Shown here one piece after another: positions 25,779 to 29,087 of a stretch of DNA of 29,087 bases. Position 1 is the first letter of the stretch. Every line of letters begins with the position of its first letter. Both the position numbers and the translations under genes were made by a program. This stretch comes from Clostridia bacterium. GTDB taxonomy: Bacteria; Bacillota_A; Clostridia; Christensenellales; CAG-138. Where the stretch lies: assembly GCA_017553815.1 (NCBI GenBank), contig JAFZJT010000131.1, positions 1 through 29,087 on the forward strand, given 5' to 3'. The notes below the pieces were generated by a model that was not told where the DNA came from, did no database searches, and saw only the letters and a program-made list of their open reading frames with translations.

Positions 25779-26810
25779 ATGACATTGCGCATTATTTTTT
25801 GGATGGTCCTGCTTGCTTTATCGGCGGGCATAATAATTATCAGCATTATTCTTTACAACAGGCGGCTGGATAGGGTCGCGAGGGGCGAACAGCGCGACGC
25901 GCACAGCAATATGCCCGAGCCGCGAACGACGGCGAGCGTTATCTATAAAGCGGTGCTTCTGGTGCTTGTGATACTGACTTTTTTAAACACGAGCTCGCTG
26001 AAGTCGCAGGCGGACACGATGCAAACCAACGTGGCCTCGCTTCAAAGCAGGGTGAACGAGCTCAGCAACGAGCTTCGGGCGCTTCGAAGCAGGCTTGAGG
26101 AGGAGGAAAAGCTCGTTTCCGATTTTACTTGGGAAGTGGTCGAAACTGACCTTGAGCGCGGGACCGCAACGGTGAAGCTCAGCGCCTTTATGCGGGAATA
26201 CACCGATGAAACGAGCGGCTTTTTCAGCATCGGCGGGGAAAGCGTTCCGTTTACGGTGCGCGAGGACGGCGTTATCACGGCGGAGTTGAGCAAGAGTATC
26301 TTCTCGGATATCGGCGAGGTGAAGATCGTTATAAAGGACGGCGAAAAATCGAACGCTCGGGAATTGGATTGGATCGGGCCGCTGTACAGCTCCGTTCTTC
26401 CGGTGCCTTACATTGAAATGCATGAGCTGTCGAGCCGAAACGGGAGGATCATCAGCGGCTCGTACAGCGTGGTAATCGATCGAAATTTCAAGGACGATAT
26501 CCAAGTGGTCAACGCCGTCTATATCACGGGCGGCAGGGAGATCAGAACAGCGGATATAACCGAAAAGGTGCTGAAGGGCGAGCTCATATCGATCGATACG
26601 GACGTCAAGACCGAGGACTATCTGATACTGCGCGTGGACCTTTACACAAAGAGCGGATTTGCGATAAAGGAACGGAGATTTTTGGACTATACCGTGCCGT
26701 ACAACGAGGATTATATTTACTGGATGACCGAGGAACAGCTGAGGATCTACGATCAAAACGGAACCTTGCTGTACACAACCGACAATGCGGGCTTTATCAG
26801 CGTTTGGTGA
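25779..26810 (+). CDS. Two-pass membrane protein with coiled coil, partner of the LytTR regulator
   Basis: 343 residues, family not recognised. Hydrophobic segments at about 5-26 and 55-72 (IYKAVLLVLVILTFLN), then a coiled coil at about 76-113 (SQADTMQTNVASLQSRVNELSNELRALRSRLEEEEKL) and an extracytoplasmic beta-rich region with two Ig-like stretches to the end. It begins 14 bases after the LytTR stop with GGAGG upstream, so the two are one operon. By analogy with LytTR/inhibitor pairs it might be a membrane sensor or anti-activator, but it is not the short DUF3021/DUF2154 type. This role is inference. Confidence 0.75.
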   Translation: MTLRIIFWMVLLALSAGIIIISIILYNRRLDRVARGEQRDAHSNMPEPRTTASVIYKAVLLVLVILTFLNTSSLKSQADTMQTNVASLQSRVNELSNELRALRSRLEEEEKLVSDFTWEVVETDLERGTATVKLSAFMREYTDETSGFFSIGGESVPFTVREDGVITAELSKSIFSDIGEVKIVIKDGEKSNARELDWIGPLYSSVLPVPYIEMHELSSRNGRIISGSYSVVIDRNFKDDIQVVNAVYITGGREIRTADITEKVLKGELISIDTDVKTEDYLILRVDLYTKSGFAIKERRFLDYTVPYNEDYIYWMTEEQLRIYDQNGTLLYTTDNAGFISVW

Positions 26811-26839
26811 GTGGAAAACCGAGATCGGTAAATAACGAA

Positions 26840-26872
26840 AAGCGGCGGCTTCACTATCGAAGCGGCCGCTTC
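26840..26872. terminator. Bidirectional terminator between convergent genes
   Basis: AAGCGGCGGCTTC (26840-26852) pairs with GAAGCGGCCGCTT (26859-26871) with one central mismatch and a six-base loop. T-rich tails lie on both sides, better on the minus strand. It closes the LytTR operon and the minus-strand hypothetical gene, whose stop is only four bases away. Confidence 0.8.
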
Positions 26873-26875
26873 TTG

Positions 26876-27724
26876 CTACATCCGCCTTATCCCGAGCCAA
26901 TACATTTTTCCGCCCTCGCCCCTCGCCCTTCGGATATTGGAAAACGGCGCAAGCTCGCTCGGCGGAAAGCGCCCCTCGCGGGGTAGGGCGGTGACGGAAT
27001 AGAGCCTGCCTCTGTGCTTGACCTTGCCGAAAAGCGCCGTTTCGCCCGCCTTTTTGCGCCAGCTTGAGTTTGGGAAAAGCGCGGGGAAGGGGTTCTTCAC
27101 CGCCTCGCTGTTCGGAAGATAGGGCTCGACGGAGGACGAGGCCTCACTTTGGGGCTTATTATCGGATTCGGGCGAAGCGTCGAATAAAAACGCGTCCGCA
27201 TCCCCCGCACCGAAGAGCGCCTTGGCCTGGCTAAGAATACGCCTTGTGACCGGCGAAGCGCCCGCCTGCATCACCCCCTCCGCAGGAGGATTCTCGGAAA
27301 CGGCGGCGCTTTCGGAGGCGCGCTTTCCATTTGGGTTTATTTGCGCGGTAACTTCGCCGCGCATTTTCGCCCGTTGCGGCTCCGCGGCGCCGCCATTTTG
27401 GGAAAGCTCGAGCCTAAGCCGCACCTTCGCCCGCTCGAGCGCGGTATCGCTCATGCCGCTCGCTCCCTCTGAAATTATGGATGCGCCGCTCGTTATGAAT
27501 ATGCCGCGCACGCCGTCGATATCCGCTATGCCCACGCCATTTGTAATATGCGCTGTTTCGATGCGAAAGCCGCTAGGGTTTGGCGCAACAAGAAATGCGC
27601 GTAGGCCCTCCGAATAGGTCTGCGAGCTTCGGCGCGTTTTCAGCATAAACTCCGTTCTGCCGCCCGATGAATTGAGCACGGCCGAGCCGCTCAGTTTGCC
27701 CTTCAATGCGATAAGCCTTATCAT
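26876..27724 (-). CDS. Hypothetical protein, family not recognised
   Basis: 282 residues. The first ~95 look like a beta-rich globular domain (MIRLIALKGKLSGSAVLNSSGG...GFRIETAHITNGVGIADIDGVRGIFITSG). Residues about 100-215 are low-complexity, rich in Ala, Ser, Glu and Pro, probably disordered. The last ~65 are again ordered and basic (NPFPALFPNSSWRKKAG...LFGKVKHRGRLYSVTALPREGRFPPSELAPFSNIRRARGE). No signal peptide or membrane segment. GGAGG eight bases before ATG 27724 supports the start. It is divergent from ylmC, which may point to a sporulation role, but nothing in the sequence shows it. Confidence 0.7.
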   Translation of the reverse strand: MIRLIALKGKLSGSAVLNSSGGRTEFMLKTRRSSQTYSEGLRAFLVAPNPSGFRIETAHITNGVGIADIDGVRGIFITSGASIISEGASGMSDTALERAKVRLRLELSQNGGAAEPQRAKMRGEVTAQINPNGKRASESAAVSENPPAEGVMQAGASPVTRRILSQAKALFGAGDADAFLFDASPESDNKPQSEASSSVEPYLPNSEAVKNPFPALFPNSSWRKKAGETALFGKVKHRGRLYSVTALPREGRFPPSELAPFSNIRRARGEGGKMYWLGIRRM

Positions 27725-27850
27725 TTTCCCGCCCTCCGTCCTTATAATATGCGCGGCGGCGGGTTTTGTTTCGTAATGAGGGGAGGAAGCGGAGAATATT
27801 TCGCAGAAAGCCGCAGTATTATGGATAAAAAAGCGGAAAGGGGAGAAGAA

Positions 27851-28108
27851 ATGGCGAACACGACCTATACGGAGCTTAAACAGAAGGAGATAATCAATAT
27901 CTGCGACGGGGCGCGGCTGGGGTATATCTGCGATCTGGAGCTGGACGACTGCACGGGCACGATATGCTCGATAGTGGTGCCGGGGCCGCCGAGGATGCTC
28001 GGGCTTATAAAAAACGCCGAGGAGCTTGTGATACCGTACTGCAAGATACAGAAGATAGGCGACGACGTTATACTCGTGGACCTTGCGGACCTCAAGCGCA
28101 TCGATTGA
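27851..28108 (+). CDS. ylmC: YlmC/YmxH-family PRC-barrel sporulation protein
   Basis: 85 residues from ATG 27851. A single PRC-barrel: TYTELKQKEIINICDGARLGYICDLELDDCTGTICSIVVPGPPRMLGL, then EELVIPYCKIQKIGDDVILVDL. The family is restricted to endospore formers; B. subtilis ylmC and ymxH are small genes expressed during sporulation, of unknown exact function. In-frame upstream starts at 27749 and 27821 lack the family homology; ATG 27851 has GGGAG seven bases upstream and gives the family N-terminus. Probably cytoplasmic. Confidence 0.88.
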   Translation: MANTTYTELKQKEIINICDGARLGYICDLELDDCTGTICSIVVPGPPRMLGLIKNAEELVIPYCKIQKIGDDVILVDLADLKRID

Positions 28109-28144
28109 AAAGCGCGGCGCGGCGAAGGAACAAGCTTTTTACTA

Positions 28145-28173
28145 TTGAAAAAAAGCCTCTTTGATGGTATCAT
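28145..28173 (+). promoter_or_regulatory. Sigma-A-type promoter of the acyltransferase gene
   Basis: TTGAAA (28145-28150), 17 bases, TATCAT (28168-28173), with GGGAGGA before ATG 28204. Confidence 0.75.
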
Positions 28174-28186
28174 TTATACATGATAC
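28167..28186. promoter_or_regulatory. Inverted repeat over the -10 box, candidate operator
   Basis: GTATCAT (28167-28173), six bases, ATGATAC (28180-28186): a perfect 7-bp inverted repeat covering the -10 hexamer and the expected transcript start. That is where a dimeric repressor would bind. No regulator gene adjoins it. Confidence 0.45.
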
Positions 28187-28203
28187 GGTTTTAGGGAGGA
28201 ACT

Positions 28204-28602
28204 ATGGCAGTAAAAGGACTTTTTAAGCGAGAGCCAAAGCTTGAAAAGAGCTTGGATCGAAGCATTAATTCAAGGTATATCGACGTTTTGGACGGTATCC
28301 GCGCCATCAGCGTCATAATCGTTCTCATCTTCCATTTCTGGCAGCAGACTTGGATCTTTCCGACGGTCAAAACGCCGTTTCTCGCATTCATCGGCCTCAA
28401 GCAGATAGATTTTACGCCGATCGCGCGCGTCGGCTATCTGTTTGTGGATATGATGGTGCTTCTGAGCGGCTTTTTGCTCTTCTTGCCGCTGATGAGGCAT
28501 ATCGTGATGGGCGAGAGCCTCACAAGCTGGAAGGACTATGCGAAAAAGCGCATTGCCCGCATCGTTCCGAGCTATCTTTTCGCGGTGCTGGTGCTGTTTT
28601 TC
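28204..28602 (+). CDS. Acyltransferase-3 family membrane protein, N-terminal fragment
   Basis: About 133 residues of an acyltransferase-3 (OafA/WecH-like) protein: YIDVLDGIRAISVIIVLIFHFW with the family R/H motif, then two further membrane segments and YAKKRIARIVPSYLFAVLV. Such proteins O-acetylate or succinylate surface polysaccharides; full members have about ten membrane helices and 350 or more residues, so at least 60% is missing. ATG 28204 has GGGAGGA upstream and a promoter. The frame does not stop but passes into FecCD-type permease sequence at about 28575-28620. The end given is approximate. Confidence 0.8.
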
Positions 28603-29087
28603 CTGAACCTGGGTCTTGGAACGGTTCATATTCCGCTGCGTGACGTGATTGCGTCGCTCACAGGTGCGGGCGCAAGTCGTGAGAGCTGGGACTTCATAAT
28701 CCGAGAGTCTCGCCTGCCGTCGGCTGTGACTGCTTTGCTGGCAGGTGCATCACTTGCCGCATCGGGTCTGATGCTTCAGACTGCGTTCCGAAATCCTCTG
28801 GCCGGTCCTGACATTTTGGGTATTAACGGCGGTGCAGGTCTGGGCGTGGCACTTGTGATGCTGCTTTTTGGCGGAAATCTGACAATGGGCAACCTCACGC
28901 TGGGCGGATCAGTTTCAGTCATTCTGGGAGCCTTCCTGGGAGCTATTGCAGTAACAGCACTGATTCTGTTCCTGTCAACCAAAATCAAGAATCCGGTCAT
29001 GCTGCTCATTGTGGGTATCATGGTGAGTTATCTTGCATCGGCTTTGATATCATTGCTGAATTTCTTCTCAACGGCCGAGGGCGTGCA
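28603..29087 (+). CDS. FecCD-type ABC permease, fragment fused in frame and cut by the window end
   Basis: About 161 residues in the same frame as the acyltransferase start. NLGLGTVHIPLRDVIASLTG is the end of helix 1 of iron-siderophore/B12 permeases, and RLPSAVTALLAGASLAASG, LMLQTAFRNPLAGPDILGINGGAGLG and the following helices are family hallmarks. These proteins pair with an ATPase and a binding protein to import Fe-siderophore, heme or cobalamin. The true N-terminus (first helix half) is absent and the C-terminus lies outside. Codon choice shifts to CTG, GGT and GCA, reminding me of Bacteroidota, unlike the upstream genes. Confidence 0.85.
   Translation, partial: MNLGLGTVHIPLRDVIASLTGAGASRESWDFIIRESRLPSAVTALLAGASLAASGLMLQTAFRNPLAGPDILGINGGAGLGVALVMLLFGGNLTMGNLTLGGSVSVILGAFLGAIAVTALILFLSTKIKNPVMLLIVGIMVSYLASALISLLNFFSTAEGV

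Overview
The window looks like a chromosomal contig from a spore-forming, fairly GC-rich Clostridia-type Firmicute, probably from a metagenome. Supporting genes are two CotF-like spore-coat proteins, a YlmC/YmxH PRC-barrel sporulation protein, a YabN-type MazG fusion, an HU protein, Lon, and the clostridial pair of a TIGR03960-like radical SAM protein and its DUF2344 partner next to RNase G. I saw no rRNA, tRNA, CRISPR, phage or transposase. The genus cannot be told from the sequence alone.

Layout: positions 1-11,409 are almost wholly minus strand: HU, YabN/MazG, a run of ABC transporter, VanY-type carboxypeptidase and MATE exporter, a DUF218 membrane protein, then the overlapping operon radical SAM, DUF2344, RNase G. 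A divergent promoter region near 11.45-11.55 kb separates this from plus-strand genes: mscL with a zinc ribbon, NADP-isocitrate dehydrogenase, a SEC-C protein, lipoate-protein ligase, Lon, two CotF-like proteins, and an AbrB plus macro-HTH gene pair. A GNAT gene and a convergent Xre regulator follow. Next come two lipoproteins (TPR plus NPCBM-like; RCC1-like propeller), with a marked shift to AT-rich DNA beginning inside the first one. A vWA protein with a structured leader, a 0.6-kb non-coding repeat block, and a LytTR regulator with a membrane partner come after. The window ends with a hypothetical gene, ylmC, and an acyltransferase frame that turns into a FecCD permease at the edge.

The most unusual parts are non-coding. 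Positions 24,727-24,967 hold eleven small perfect or near-perfect hairpins in a row, nearly all with three-base loops; a shorter relative with a 24-base exact match lies at 20,037-20,151. Immediately after the large array are four tandem 52/53-bp units whose hairpin stems alternate between two sequences by compensatory changes while the loop stays nearly constant. The coat-protein leader (17,672-17,735) and the vWA leader (23,894-23,960) can each fold so that the ribosome binding site is wholly or partly paired.

The last ~500 bases should be treated with caution: an acyltransferase-3 N-terminus runs in frame into a FecCD-type ABC permease with different codon habits, which fits a chimeric assembly join better than a real fusion. 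Sigma-A-like promoters with exact 17-bp spacing are visible for the ABC transporter, the radical SAM operon, mscL, lon, abrB, the TPR lipoprotein, the LytTR gene and the acyltransferase. They give a reasonable transcription-unit map.
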